A stretch of DNA of 64,000 nucleotides from Streptomyces sp. SID8374 (GCF_009865135.1 NZ_WWGH01000001.1:4154001-4218000); one strand, 5' to 3'. Positions 25,016-33,318 are shown, counted from the stretch's first letter. Notes: a model not told the origin generated them from the letters alone. A program made the numbers and translations.

Positions 25016-25861
25016 TCAGCCGGGCAGTGCCGCCCCGGCAGCGCGCCGACGGCTGGCGTACCAGACGAGTCCGGCGGTGACGGCTGCGGCTCCGACCGCG
25101 GCGGCGGCCACGAGTGCCGGACGCGGCGGCATCGAGAAGGCGGGCAGCCGCTGCTTCAGCCGGACCGGACGGTTGAAGACGAGAATCGGCCACTCGCGAA
25201 GGGTGGCTTCGCGGCGCAGCGCGCGATCGGGGTTGACCGCGTGCGGGTGGCCGACCGCTTCCAGCATCGGTACGTCGGTCGCCGAGTCGCTGTAGGCGTA
25301 GCAGCGCGAAAGGTCGTACCCCTCCGAGACGGCGAGCGCCCTCACCGCCTCCGCCTTGGTCGGCCCGTAGGCGTAGTACTCGATTTCTCCCGTGAAGCAC
25401 CCGTCGTCGCCGACGACCATGCGCGTGGCGACGACACGGTCGGCGCCCAGCAGCTCGCCGATCGGTTCGACGACCTCCGCGCCGGAGGTCGAGACGATGA
25501 CCACGTCGCGGCCGGCCGTGTGGTGTTCCTCGATGAGGGTGGCCGCCTCGTCGTAGATGATCGGGTCGATCAGGTCGTGCAGGGTCTCGGCGACGATCTC
25601 CTTGACCTGCTGGACGTTCCATCCCTTGCAGAGGGCGGAGAGGTAGGCACGCATCTTCTCCATCTGCTCGTGATCGGCGCCCCCGGCCAGGAACACGAAC
25701 TGTGTGTACGCGGTGCGCAGTACGGCGCGGCGGTTGATCAGCCCGCCTTGGTAGAAGGACTTGCTGAAGGTCAGCGTTGATGACTTCGCAATGACCGTCT
25801 TGTCCAGGTCAAAGAAGGCTGCTGTGCGCGGCGAGAAGCAGTTTTCCACAACGTTGAGCAT
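25016..25861 (-). CDS. HAD-IB family phosphatase with C-terminal membrane anchor
   Basis: 281 aa. Motif I is FFDLDKT (Asp 18 nucleophile, Asp 20), motif II is VSTSG and motif III/IV is YSDSATD. These place it in the SerB-like HAD-IB subfamily. A hydrophobic helix followed by Arg residues at about 248-275 suggests tail anchoring. In M. tuberculosis the equivalent gene (Rv3661) also adjoins the 6C RNA and ssd, so this is conserved synteny. The substrate is unknown. Confidence 0.9.
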   Translation of the reverse strand: MLNVVENCFSPRTAAFFDLDKTVIAKSSTLTFSKSFYQGGLINRRAVLRTAYTQFVFLAGGADHEQMEKMRAYLSALCKGWNVQQVKEIVAETLHDLIDPIIYDEAATLIEEHHTAGRDVVIVSTSGAEVVEPIGELLGADRVVATRMVVGDDGCFTGEIEYYAYGPTKAEAVRALAVSEGYDLSRCYAYSDSATDVPMLEAVGHPHAVNPDRALRREATLREWPILVFNRPVRLKQRLPAFSMPPRPALVAAAAVGAAAVTAGLVWYASRRRAAGAALPG

Positions 25862-25899
25862 AGGGGGCCGCCATTCGGCGTAAAATCCGGCGCGTGGGT

Positions 25900-25926
25900 T
25901 TGCCTGAGAAGGCCCTCGGGTACACC
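25900..25926 (+). promoter_or_regulatory. Candidate promoter for the 6C RNA
   Basis: TTGCCT (25900-25905) and TACACC (25921-25926) are spaced 15 bp. They would place transcription start near 25933, giving an RNA of about 100 nt that ends after the second C-loop hairpin. The spacing is short for a standard promoter, so the exact start is uncertain. Confidence 0.4.
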
Positions 25927-25932
25927 ATGGAA

Positions 25933-26035
25933 GTCACGGATCGTTCGCGACCGTGCTAACCCCGGTCCGGCTCCTCCCCCCCGAGTCGGCCGTGGGGACG
26001 ACCCCCGCTCTCCCCCCCGGCGGGGGTCGTCGCAT
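25933..26035 (+). ncRNA. 6C: 6C small RNA (actinobacterial)
   Basis: Two stem-loops carry C-runs in their loops, the defining feature of the 6C RNA family. The first is CCGGCTC (25967-25973) pairing with GAGTCGG (25983-25989), with a loop of CT followed by seven C. The second is GACGACCCCCGC (25997-26008) pairing with GCGGGGGTCGTC (26020-26031), with a loop of TCT, seven C and G; it doubles as a terminator. The location between a HAD gene and ssd/tadZ is the same as for the mycobacterial 6C RNA (B11). The mycobacterial RNA acts on mRNAs through the C-rich loops and affects growth; the role here is inferred. The 5' end is approximate. Confidence 0.9.
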
Positions 26036-26363
26036 GTCCGGATGCATTTCTGACGCCCGGGCCCAGCGCTTCCCTCCCTCCCCGGCCCCGTGGGGCCCGT
26101 TCGTGCGAGGTGTCGACGCGACCCCCGTCTCGTCACAGTGTGTAGCAGCGAGGCTGCGCTCCGGAAGTCGCTGGTTCGGGTGACGGAGATATTCACAACG
26201 CCGAAGTTGTCCACAGTTTTCGAGCAAGATCCACATGTTTTTCCGAGGTGCTGCACGTTGATTCCTCCCGCGAAGTCCGCGGGTACCGGAATCGCGCATC
26301 TCGGAAACGCTCCGAGATCGCCGCGAACCGCACTGAAGGGGCAGTGAGAAGGGGGCGGAGATC

Positions 26364-27503
26364 GTGGCTGGATCCCTCACGCGGGAAGGGCTGACGGTTG
26401 CCGAAGGGCGACGTGGCGGACCGCTGATCGTGACGGAGGACGTGGAGCTGCTGGATGACCTGCTGCGGCTCTGCGCGGCGGCCGGGGCGGAGCCGGAGGT
26501 GCATCACGGGCCGCCCGGGCGACGGGGCGGCTGGGAGCAGGCTCCGATGGTCCTGGTGGGCGACGACGCGGCCGCGCGGTGCCGCGGGGCCACCCGCAGG
26601 CGGGGGGTGATGCTGGTCGGGCGGGACCAGGACGACCCGGACGTCTGGCGGCGGGCCGTCGAGATCGGGGCCGAATACGTGCTGCGGCTGCCGGACTCGG
26701 AGGGCTGGCTCGTCGACCAGATCGCCAATGCGGCCGAAGGCGTCGGCAGGCCGGCGCTCACCGTCGGGGTGATCGGCGGGAGGGGCGGCTCCGGCGCATC
26801 GACGCTGGCCTGCGCCCTCGCCGTCAGCGCGGCGAGGTCCGGCCGGCGGACGATGCTGATCGACGCGGACCCGCTGGGCGGAGGAATCGACGTCCTGCTC
26901 GGCGGGGAACGGGCCGAGGGCATGCGGTGGCCGGATTTCGCCCACTCGAAGGGCCGCCTCGGTGGTGGGGCTCTGGAGGACTCCCTGCCCGCGCTCCACG
27001 GACTGCGGGTGCTGAGCTGGGGCCGTGACGACGAGGTGGCCATCGCGCCGCAGGCCGTGCAGGCGGTCCTGGCCGCCGCGCGCCGGCTCGGCGGGGTGGC
27101 GGTCGTGGATCTGCCGCGCCGGATGGACGAGGGCGTCGCGGAAGCCCTGGCCCAGATCGACCTCGGCCTGCTCGTGGTGCCGGGCGAGCTGAGGGCGGTC
27201 GCGGCGGCCAAGCGCGTGGCGTCCACGGTTCGCATGGTGCTGGACGACGTGCGGGTGGTGGCCCGGGGGCCGTACGCGGCGGGTCTGGACGAGAGCTGGG
27301 TCGCCCAGGCCATCGGCCTGCCGCTCGTCGGCGAACTGCCCCAGGAACCCGGCCTCCTGGCCGCCCAGGACACCGGAGCGCCGCCCGGCGGCAGCGCCCG
27401 CAGCCCGCTGGCCCGCTTCTGCGCGGAGTTCTGGGAGCAGGCGGCCGCGGCAACGGGGGATCCGGGCTCCGCCGCGGCTCCGGCCGGGGGAGGCGCACCA
27501 TGA
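26364..27503 (+). CDS. ssd: Septum site-determining/TadZ (CpaE)-like ATPase
   Basis: 379 aa from GTG 26364. An N-terminal receiver-like region (about 15-125) is followed by a MinD/CpaE-type ATPase domain with a degenerate P-loop GGRGGSGAST, in which Ala replaces the usual Lys. That matches the actinobacterial CpaE-like/Ssd family (M. tuberculosis Rv3660c). It probably localises the Tad secretion machinery and has been linked to septum placement. It is the first gene of the tad operon; its stop overlaps the tadA start by four bases. Confidence 0.9.
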   Translation: MAGSLTREGLTVAEGRRGGPLIVTEDVELLDDLLRLCAAAGAEPEVHHGPPGRRGGWEQAPMVLVGDDAAARCRGATRRRGVMLVGRDQDDPDVWRRAVEIGAEYVLRLPDSEGWLVDQIANAAEGVGRPALTVGVIGGRGGSGASTLACALAVSAARSGRRTMLIDADPLGGGIDVLLGGERAEGMRWPDFAHSKGRLGGGALEDSLPALHGLRVLSWGRDDEVAIAPQAVQAVLAAARRLGGVAVVDLPRRMDEGVAEALAQIDLGLLVVPGELRAVAAAKRVASTVRMVLDDVRVVARGPYAAGLDESWVAQAIGLPLVGELPQEPGLLAAQDTGAPPGGSARSPLARFCAEFWEQAAAATGDPGSAAAPAGGGAP

Positions 27504-28648
27504 CCGATGCGCTGCTGGATGCCGTACGTCAACGGCTGGCGCGCAGCGGTGACGCGCCCACACCTGCCGGAGTGGCGGCAGCACTCCGGGCCCAGGGGCG
27601 GCTGCTGGGCGACACCGAGGTGCTCGGGGCCGCGGCCGAGCTGCGCGGTGAGCTCGTCGGGACGGGCGTCCTGGAGCCGCTGCTCGCGGACCCCGAGGTG
27701 ACCGATGTGCTGGTGTCGGCGCCCGATCGGGTGTGGGTGGACCGGGGCGGCGGGCTCCAGCTGACGGGGATCACCTTCCCGGACGCGGCGGCGGTGCGGC
27801 GGCTGGCCCAGCGGCTCGCCGCCGTCGCGGGCAGGCGGCTGGACGACGCCCGGCCGTGGGTGGACGCGCGGCTGCCGGACGGCACGCGTATGCACGCCGT
27901 GCTGCCCCCGGTCTCCGTCGGTTCGACCTGCCTCTCCCTGCGGGTGGTGCGCCCGCGCGCCTTCTCGCTGGCGGAGCTGGTGGCGGCCGGGACGGTGCCG
28001 CCGGGTGGCGACCGGGTCCTGCGGGCCATGGTGGAGGCCCGCCTCTCCTACCTGATCAGCGGAGGTACCGGGGCGGGCAAGACGACCCTCCTCGCCAGCC
28101 TGCTGGGCGCCGTCGGCGCGGACGAACGGATCGTCCTCGCCGAGGACTCCGCCGAACTGCGCCCCGATCACCCCCACGTGGTGCGCCTGGAGTCCCGCCC
28201 TGCCAACCAGGAGGGCGCGGGGCGGGTGACCTTGCGCGACCTGGTGCGCCAGGCCCTGCGGATGCGGCCCGACCGGCTGGTGGTGGGTGAGGTCAGAGGG
28301 GTTGAAGTGACGGAACTGCTGGCCGCCCTGAACACCGGTCATGAAGGTGGCTGCGGCACGGTCCACGCGAACGCCGCCGAGCATGTTCCCGCCCGGCTGG
28401 AGGCTCTGGGGACCGCCGCAGGGCTGGACCGGACCGCTCTGCACAGCCAGTTGGCGGCCGCGCTCTCGGTGGTGGTCCATCTCGTACGGGACCGGGCCGG
28501 ACGCCGTCGTATCGCCGACGTGCACGTGCTGGAGCGGGACGCGGCCGGTCTGGTGTTCACGGTGCCGGCCCTGAGCTGGGGTGCCGACGGGTTCGTCCCG
28601 GAGCGGGGCTGGGCACGGCTGGAGTCGCTGATCGGGGGTGCGCTGTGA
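27500..28648 (+). CDS. tadA: TadA/CpaF-type secretion ATPase
   Basis: 382 aa. A hexameric ATPase that powers Tad pilus assembly. Walker A is SGGTGAGKTT, Walker B and the His box follow as DRLVVGEVRG and GHEGGCGTVHAN, and an Asp box lies in LAEDSAELRPDHP. An N-terminal domain of about 150 residues precedes it, as in CpaF. ATGA coupling to ssd upstream and a four-base overlap with tadB downstream define one operon. Confidence 0.95.
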   Translation: MTDALLDAVRQRLARSGDAPTPAGVAAALRAQGRLLGDTEVLGAAAELRGELVGTGVLEPLLADPEVTDVLVSAPDRVWVDRGGGLQLTGITFPDAAAVRRLAQRLAAVAGRRLDDARPWVDARLPDGTRMHAVLPPVSVGSTCLSLRVVRPRAFSLAELVAAGTVPPGGDRVLRAMVEARLSYLISGGTGAGKTTLLASLLGAVGADERIVLAEDSAELRPDHPHVVRLESRPANQEGAGRVTLRDLVRQALRMRPDRLVVGEVRGVEVTELLAALNTGHEGGCGTVHANAAEHVPARLEALGTAAGLDRTALHSQLAAALSVVVHLVRDRAGRRRIADVHVLERDAAGLVFTVPALSWGADGFVPERGWARLESLIGGAL

Positions 28649-29565
28649 CGGAGGTGGCGGCGGGTCATGCGGCGCATGCGGCGGCCCTCTGCCTGGGCGC
28701 GGCGGTGTGGCTGGTTGCGATGCGGGAGCCCGGGGTTCGGCGGGCTCGGGTCCTGTTCGTGGACGGGCCGGTTGAGCCATGGCGGGCGTGGCGCGGGTGG
28801 TCGTGGCTGGTCAAGGCCCGCGAGCTGGCCGTGGAGCGGCGCGAGTGGTGGTGCGTTCCGGTGGCGGTGCTGCTGGCCGTGCTGGGGGCCTCGGTGCTGC
28901 CGCTGGCCGCCGGAGCCGTGGCGGTGCCTTTGGTACGCCGGTGGCTGCGCGGTCGTGCCAGGCGGCGGCAGTGCGAGCGGGCGGCGGACATGGTGGCTGC
29001 GTTGTGCGGGGCCGTGGTGGGGGAGCTGCGGGCCGGACAGGAGCCGGGCCAGGCCCTGTTGGCCGGGCTGCGGGAGTGCGCGGCGGATGGGGAGCCACGG
29101 GGCAGGGGCGGACCGAGCGGCGGGGGTGGTTCTTGGCTCGGGGACGCGGAGGCCGCCGTGCTCGCGGCCGCGCGCTTCGGGGGCGATGTGCCCGCCGCGT
29201 TGCGGCAGGCGGCGGACGGGCCGGGGCTGGCGGGCCTGTCCGGGATGGCCGCGTGCTGGCGGGTGGCCGTGGACGGCGGGGCCGGTCTCGCGGCCGGCCT
29301 GGACCGCCTGGAGAGGGCGTTGCGGGCTGACCGGCGCAGACGGGAGGAGTTGCGAGCCCAGTTGGCGGGGGCCTGGTCGACCGTCGTGGTCCTGGCGCTG
29401 CTGCCGGTGGCGGGGCTGGGACTGGGCGCCGCGCTCGGAGCGGATCCGCTGCGGGTGCTCCTGCACACGCCCGGCGGGCTGTTCTGCCTGGCGGTGGGGG
29501 GATTTCTGGAAGCGGCAGGACTCTTCTGGGCCTGCCGGATCGTGCGGGGAGGGGAGGCTCCATGA
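28645..29565 (+). CDS. tadB: TadB-like type II secretion F-family membrane protein
   Basis: 306 aa from GTG 28645. Membrane helices lie near the N-terminus and at about 65-95, then a cytoplasmic GspF-type helical domain (about 110-225) containing EPGQALLAGLRECA, and two C-terminal helices. It forms the inner-membrane platform with TadC. It overlaps tadA and tadC by four bases each. It is Arg/Ala/Gly-rich, as expected at this GC content. Confidence 0.88.
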   Translation: MTEVAAGHAAHAAALCLGAAVWLVAMREPGVRRARVLFVDGPVEPWRAWRGWSWLVKARELAVERREWWCVPVAVLLAVLGASVLPLAAGAVAVPLVRRWLRGRARRRQCERAADMVAALCGAVVGELRAGQEPGQALLAGLRECAADGEPRGRGGPSGGGGSWLGDAEAAVLAAARFGGDVPAALRQAADGPGLAGLSGMAACWRVAVDGGAGLAAGLDRLERALRADRRRREELRAQLAGAWSTVVVLALLPVAGLGLGAALGADPLRVLLHTPGGLFCLAVGGFLEAAGLFWACRIVRGGEAP

Positions 29566-30557
29566 GCGTGTCGGGAGAAGTTCTCCACAGCCTGGGGATG
29601 CTGGTGGCGTTGTCGGGTGTCGCGGTGCAGCTGGTACTGGGTGTGGCCGCGGGGCGCCGGAGACGAGCGGTGCGTGGCCGGGGCGCACTGCTGCCGGAGG
29701 CTGCACCGGCCGTGGGGGTCGGCTGGTGGTCCCGGAGGGCGGTTGTGCGGGCCTGGACGGACAGCCTCACGTGGACCGGGGGCGGGGTCCGGACGGGTGG
29801 GGGCGCTGGGCCGGGTGGCGGTGTCCGAACGCGTGGTGGTGTCGGGGCGGTCAGCGGTACCGGCGCCAGGGGCAGTGCCAGCGCCGGTGGCAGTGCCGGT
29901 GCCGGTACCAGTGCCAGGAGCAGTGTCGGCGCTGCTGGGGCTTGCGCCGACGTCATGTGGTGGGCTGCTCCGGCGGGGGCCTGGCTGTCCGGGTGGATCC
30001 TGATCGGCGGTCTGATGGGGTTTGCCGTCGGCTCGGCCGTGGCGTACGGGACATGGCGCTGGCAGCGTTCCCGACCCCGGCCCGGTCCGGGCGAGAGCCG
30101 TGAGGCGCGGGCCGCGATCGCCGGGCAGCTTCCTCTGGCCGCCGACCTGCTGGCGGCCTGCGTGGCCGTGGGTGCCGGGCCCCGCGAGGCGGCGGAGGCG
30201 GTCGGCGAGTCCATCGGTGGCCCGGTCGGCGACCGGCTGGCCGGGGCCGCTGCCGAGATCCGCCTCGGCGGGGAGCCCGCCGAGGCGTGGGGCCGGCTCG
30301 GCGAGATACCGGGCGCCGGACCGCTGGCCCGCTGCCTGCATCGGGCCGGATCGACCGGGGCCCCGGCGGCGGAGCCGGTCTCCAGGCTGGCCGAGGCCAT
30401 GCGTGCCGAGCAGGCCGGTGCCGCTGTGGCCCGTGCCCAGCGGGCCGGGGTCCTGATCACCGCGCCGGTCGGGCTGTGCTTCCTTCCCGCCTTCCTGGCG
30501 GTAGGGGTGGCGCCGGTGATCATCGGCCTGGCCGGCGGACTGCTGGCGACGGGTTAG
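29562..30557 (+). CDS. tadC: TadC-like type II secretion F-family membrane protein with Gly/Ser-rich linker
   Basis: 331 aa. One N-terminal membrane helix, then a strikingly repetitive linker (about 70-125) of Gly, Thr, Ser, Ala and Arg. Its DNA is an imperfect short repeat. The GspF-like domain (about 180-290) contains GQLPLAADLLAACVAVGAGPREAAEAVGES, followed by a final helix pair. The linker is not typical of TadC and may vary in length between strains. It is coupled to tadB. Confidence 0.87.
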   Translation: MSVSGEVLHSLGMLVALSGVAVQLVLGVAAGRRRRAVRGRGALLPEAAPAVGVGWWSRRAVVRAWTDSLTWTGGGVRTGGGAGPGGGVRTRGGVGAVSGTGARGSASAGGSAGAGTSARSSVGAAGACADVMWWAAPAGAWLSGWILIGGLMGFAVGSAVAYGTWRWQRSRPRPGPGESREARAAIAGQLPLAADLLAACVAVGAGPREAAEAVGESIGGPVGDRLAGAAAEIRLGGEPAEAWGRLGEIPGAGPLARCLHRAGSTGAPAAEPVSRLAEAMRAEQAGAAVARAQRAGVLITAPVGLCFLPAFLAVGVAPVIIGLAGGLLATG

Positions 30558-30632
30558 CCGACCCGGCTTTCACTCACGGGCGCTCCGTTCGGACGCCTGC
30601 TCGCTATCGATCGACGCCCATCGGGGGACGAC

Positions 30633-30929
30633 ATGAACAAGAAGTTCGAAGAACTGACGGAGCAGATGGCACAGGAAGGAGGCGTGGTGGGCGAGCTCCG
30701 CCGTGGGCGGCTGCCGAAGTGGTTGCCGAGTCGGTCGGCCACATGGTTCGCACGGTGGTCGGGACGGCCGGGCCGGTCGTCCGACTGCGGGATGACCACT
30801 TCCGAATACGCGGTGGGCACCATCGCCGCGTGCGCCTTCGCCGCGGTGCTCTACAAGGTGGTCAACAGTGGGCCGGTGATGTCGGCGATGCAGTCCATGA
30901 TCGAGAGCGCCCTCGATGCGAAGTTCTGA
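30633..30929 (+). CDS. Flp/Tad-type pilin (DUF4244)
   Basis: 98 aa. The cleavage-like motif is CG|MTTSEYAVGTIAACAF: Gly 53 followed by a hydrophobic helix with Glu at +5 and Tyr at +6, the Flp prepilin signature G/xxxxEY. The leader is unusually long (53 residues, basic, with Trp and Arg clusters) compared with standard Flp prepilins, as is usual in actinobacterial DUF4244 proteins. The predicted mature pilin is 45 aa. No prepilin peptidase gene is in this window. The gene overlaps the next one by 14 bases. Confidence 0.88.
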   Translation: MNKKFEELTEQMAQEGGVVGELRRGRLPKWLPSRSATWFARWSGRPGRSSDCGMTTSEYAVGTIAACAFAAVLYKVVNSGPVMSAMQSMIESALDAKF

Positions 30930-31443
30930 GACCAGGGCCGGACACCGGAGCGGGGGCTCTGAGACCGAGGCCGGACACCGGAGCAGGGGTCCTGAGACCG
31001 GGGTCCGCCCTCGGAGCAGCGGTTCTGAGGTAGGGGTCCGGCATTGGAGCAGCGGTTCCGAGGCCGGGGCCCGGCGCCGGAGAACGTGGGGGCTCCGGGA
31101 TCGCGGGGCGGTGACGGCGGAGGCGGCCGTGGTCATTCCGGTGCTGGTGGCCTTCGCCATGGCGCTGCTCTGGGCGTTGGCGGCGGCCTCGGCCCAGATC
31201 CGGTGCGTGGACGCGGCGCGGGCGGGGGCCCGGGCCGTGGCCCGTTCGGAACCGGAGGCGGCGGTGCTGGCGGCCGCACGCGATGCCGCGCCCGGTGGGG
31301 CCCGGGTCGCGGTGGGGAGGGCCGGGGAGATGTGGCGCGTAACGGTGGAGGCGCCGACTCCGGGCCCGGCGGCCCTGGCGCTGACGCTGCGGGCCGAGGC
31401 GGCTGCCCTGGCCGAGGACACGGTGGGAGGTGCGGTGCCGTGA
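30916..31443 (+). CDS. TadE-like pseudopilin with 11-residue N-terminal repeats
   Basis: 175 aa from ATG 30916. The TadE motif is RDRGAVTAEAAVVIPVLVAF: Gly 64, then Glu at +5, followed by a membrane helix. It is a minor pilin-like component of Tad systems. The N-terminal 60 residues are encoded by five 33-bp repeats (30925-31089) and read as 11-residue units of Ser/Gly/Arg. This is odd, because TadE leaders are normally short. A start nearer the TadE motif is possible but no better start codon with an SD is seen, so translation may be coupled to the overlapping pilin gene. Confidence 0.78.
   Translation: MRSSETRAGHRSGGSETEAGHRSRGPETGVRPRSSGSEVGVRHWSSGSEAGARRRRTWGLRDRGAVTAEAAVVIPVLVAFAMALLWALAAASAQIRCVDAARAGARAVARSEPEAAVLAAARDAAPGGARVAVGRAGEMWRVTVEAPTPGPAALALTLRAEAAALAEDTVGGAVP
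30925..31089 (+). repeat. Five tandem 33-bp repeats at the pilin/TadE junction
   Basis: Units start at 30925, 30958, 30991, 31024 and 31057, the first beginning TCTGAGACCAGGGCCGGACA. The unit is a multiple of three, so copy-number changes would keep the TadE frame. The pilin stop codon lies in the first copy. Confidence 0.9.
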
Positions 31444-31910
31444 AGCCGATGAGCCCCGAGGCCTGCGGGCGTTGGGAACGTCGCGGGGAGGAAGTCTGGG
31501 ACCGGTTCCGGCTTGGGCTCCGGGTCCGGGCCCGGGGTGGGTGGCCGGATGGAGGGCGGCCTCGGGAAGGGGACCGAGGGGTGGCGACGGTGTGGGTGGC
31601 TGTCACCACGGTGACCCTGTGCGCGGTGTTCGCTCTCGTGCTTGAGCTGGGGCAGGCCGTGACCGCACGTCACCGGGCCGGTGGCGCGGCGGATTTGGCG
31701 GCCCTGGCGGCTGCGGACCGGGCGTTGGAGGGGCCGGAGGCCGCGTGCGGGGCGGCGCTGAAGGTGGCCTTGGCCCAGAAGGCGGTGCTCGTCCGTTGCG
31801 CGGTGCACGGGGAGATCGCCGACGTGGTTGCCCGGTCGGACTTCGGGCGTTACTCCCCAACTGTCCGGGCCAGGGCCGCCCCTCCGGAAGAGCCCCTCCT
31901 GAAAGAGTGA
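31440..31910 (+). CDS. TadE-like protein of the helicase/secretion neighbourhood (Rv3654c type)
   Basis: 156 aa from GTG 31440, overlapping the previous stop. A charged N-terminus is followed by GDRGVATVWVAVTTVTLCAVFALVLEL, a pilin-like membrane helix without the usual Glu, then TARHRAGGAADLAALAAADR, the signature segment of the actinobacterial Rv3654c-type family. It is the last gene of the tad operon. In mycobacteria and S. coelicolor a large DEAD/DEAH helicase is part of the same neighbourhood, but none is visible after this gene. Confidence 0.82.
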   Translation: MKPMSPEACGRWERRGEEVWDRFRLGLRVRARGGWPDGGRPREGDRGVATVWVAVTTVTLCAVFALVLELGQAVTARHRAGGAADLAALAAADRALEGPEAACGAALKVALAQKAVLVRCAVHGEIADVVARSDFGRYSPTVRARAAPPEEPLLKE

Positions 31911-32051
31911 TGCCGCGTGTGTGAAGCGGTGTTGGGCCCCTCGTAATGGCCCGTGCCGACGTCAGAGGCGGGCGGTACGGTAGAAAACGATCTCTGGCGT
32001 CACCAGGCCACGGGGGTCTGCTGGAGGGAGCGGAGATCAGGGAGGGCCGGA

Positions 32052-32363
32052 ATGACCACACGGTCCGAGGTAGTGGAAACACCTTGTCCATACCTGGGTA
32101 CGGGGCACGATCCCAGGAGCGCCGCATGGCGGCTGGAGAGCCTCACCGACCGGGAGAAGGAAGTGCTTCTCCTGCTCGGTACGGGCCTGGGCAACAGGCA
32201 GTTGGCACAGGAGCTGGGGATAGCGGACAGGACGGTCAAGGCGCACATCGCGAACATCGTGGGCAAGATCGGGCAGGAGACGCGGACACAGGCCGCGATC
32301 GTGTCGGCTCTGGCGCATGACGTGCTGTGTGACGACCCGTCGTGCTCGCGACACCAGGGGTAG
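32052..32363 (+). CDS. Short LuxR-type DNA-binding regulator
   Basis: 103 aa from ATG 32052, with GGAGGG five bases upstream. It consists almost entirely of a LuxR/NarL helix-turn-helix (LTDREKEVLLLLGTGLGNRQLAQELGIADRTVKAHIANIV); no receiver domain is present. Four Cys occur, two of them near the C-terminus (VLCDDPSCSRH). Such stand-alone LuxR proteins occur in Streptomyces, but I do not know the target of this one. It may belong to accessory DNA at the junction of two core blocks. Confidence 0.82.
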   Translation: MTTRSEVVETPCPYLGTGHDPRSAAWRLESLTDREKEVLLLLGTGLGNRQLAQELGIADRTVKAHIANIVGKIGQETRTQAAIVSALAHDVLCDDPSCSRHQG

Positions 32364-32536
32364 GCCTTGCCGGCGTTGTCCTTGTTGGCTTCGTGGTCAC
32401 GGCGCCCGGCTGGCAGGCTTATGGGGTCCCGTTCCTTCTCATCGTCCTCGGCGGAATCGTAGGCGGGCTGTGGATCTCAAGCATATGGCGGCCTGGTCCC
32501 CGTAAGGGGCGCTCCCGCCGGAGAACCCGCGGTTGA
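32342..32536 (+). CDS. Possible two-helix membrane protein
   Basis: 64 aa from GTG 32342, overlapping the LuxR-type gene end. It has two hydrophobic stretches and a basic tail (RPGPRKGRSRRRTRG), which fits a small membrane protein. No SD sequence precedes it, so it may be translationally coupled or not a gene. No family recognised. Confidence 0.3.
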   Translation: MLATPGVGLAGVVLVGFVVTAPGWQAYGVPFLLIVLGGIVGGLWISSIWRPGPRKGRSRRRTRG

Positions 32537-32692
32537 AGCGGGCGGTTGAGAAGGGGGCCGACGGCGACGGCGAAAACGTACCGTCGAGGTCAGGAACGTG
32601 CGCCGCGGGGCGCGGCCCACGGCTGGCCCGAGCTGATCGTCCCCTCGCGGGCGGCTTTCTTTCCGCTCACTCCAGAAGGCTGAACGCATCGC

Positions 32693-33166
32693 ATGGACAT
32701 CGCCTGGTACATCGCCCGCTGGGCGCTCCCCCTCAACGTGCTGACCGGTCACCGCCCGTCGCCCGACGAGCGGGCGGACGAGCGCGAGGTCTGCCTCCGG
32801 GTCCCCCGTGGTGAGGAGGTCGACTCCGAGGACCTCGATGTCGCGTACCCGGCTGCGTGCGGGGTCTGGGGCGGCGGTCTCATGGTGAGCATCGCTCTTG
32901 CCGCGCTCTGCCTCTTCCTCGCCGACCACGTCCACCCGGTGTTCGACGTTCTCGGCTTCGTCTCCTTGCTGGCGATGGGCCTCTGTCTCGGCCTCTTCCT
33001 CATCCACCACGGCCGGGACCGGTTGCTGGACCGCGCCGACGAGGCCGACCCGGACAGCCGGTGGGGCCGCTTCGCCGCCCGCCTCTCCCGCCCCCGCGCG
33101 TACGACATCGTGCTCGCGGCGGCGGCCTCGGTCCGGCCCGCGCTGTGGGCGGCGGGGTACGTCTGA
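32693..33166 (+). CDS. Small membrane protein of unknown function
   Basis: 157 aa. A hydrophilic N-terminal half (HRPSPDERADEREVCLRVP) precedes two adjacent membrane helices (about 62-83 and 88-106). A short charged loop and a final hydrophobic segment follow. CCAGAAGG lies upstream of the ATG. It has strong G/C third-position bias, so it is likely real, but I recognise no family. The 156 bp upstream hold no other gene. Confidence 0.65.
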   Translation: MDIAWYIARWALPLNVLTGHRPSPDERADEREVCLRVPRGEEVDSEDLDVAYPAACGVWGGGLMVSIALAALCLFLADHVHPVFDVLGFVSLLAMGLCLGLFLIHHGRDRLLDRADEADPDSRWGRFAARLSRPRAYDIVLAAAASVRPALWAAGYV

Positions 33167-33318
33167 CAGGAGGGCTTCGAACCGCCCCGGTGGGTCCATT
33201 TGGCCGGATGGCAACCAGGTCGTAACCCCGAACACCTGTTGCGCTACGCGCGTTGACTCTAGGCTGCGGCACGCAGGATTCCAGAAGTGACACCACTGAC
33301 TGACACACAAGGGGACCG

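Noticed and set aside
24693..25295. Plus-strand ORF in the gap after the Fic-like gene
   Set aside because: Poor third-position bias in the gap, and the second half is antisense to the HAD gene.
33180..33318. PHO boxes in front of the 5'-nucleotidase gene
   Set aside because: Phosphate control would fit the enzyme, but I could not find two clear GTTCACC-type direct repeats in this stretch.
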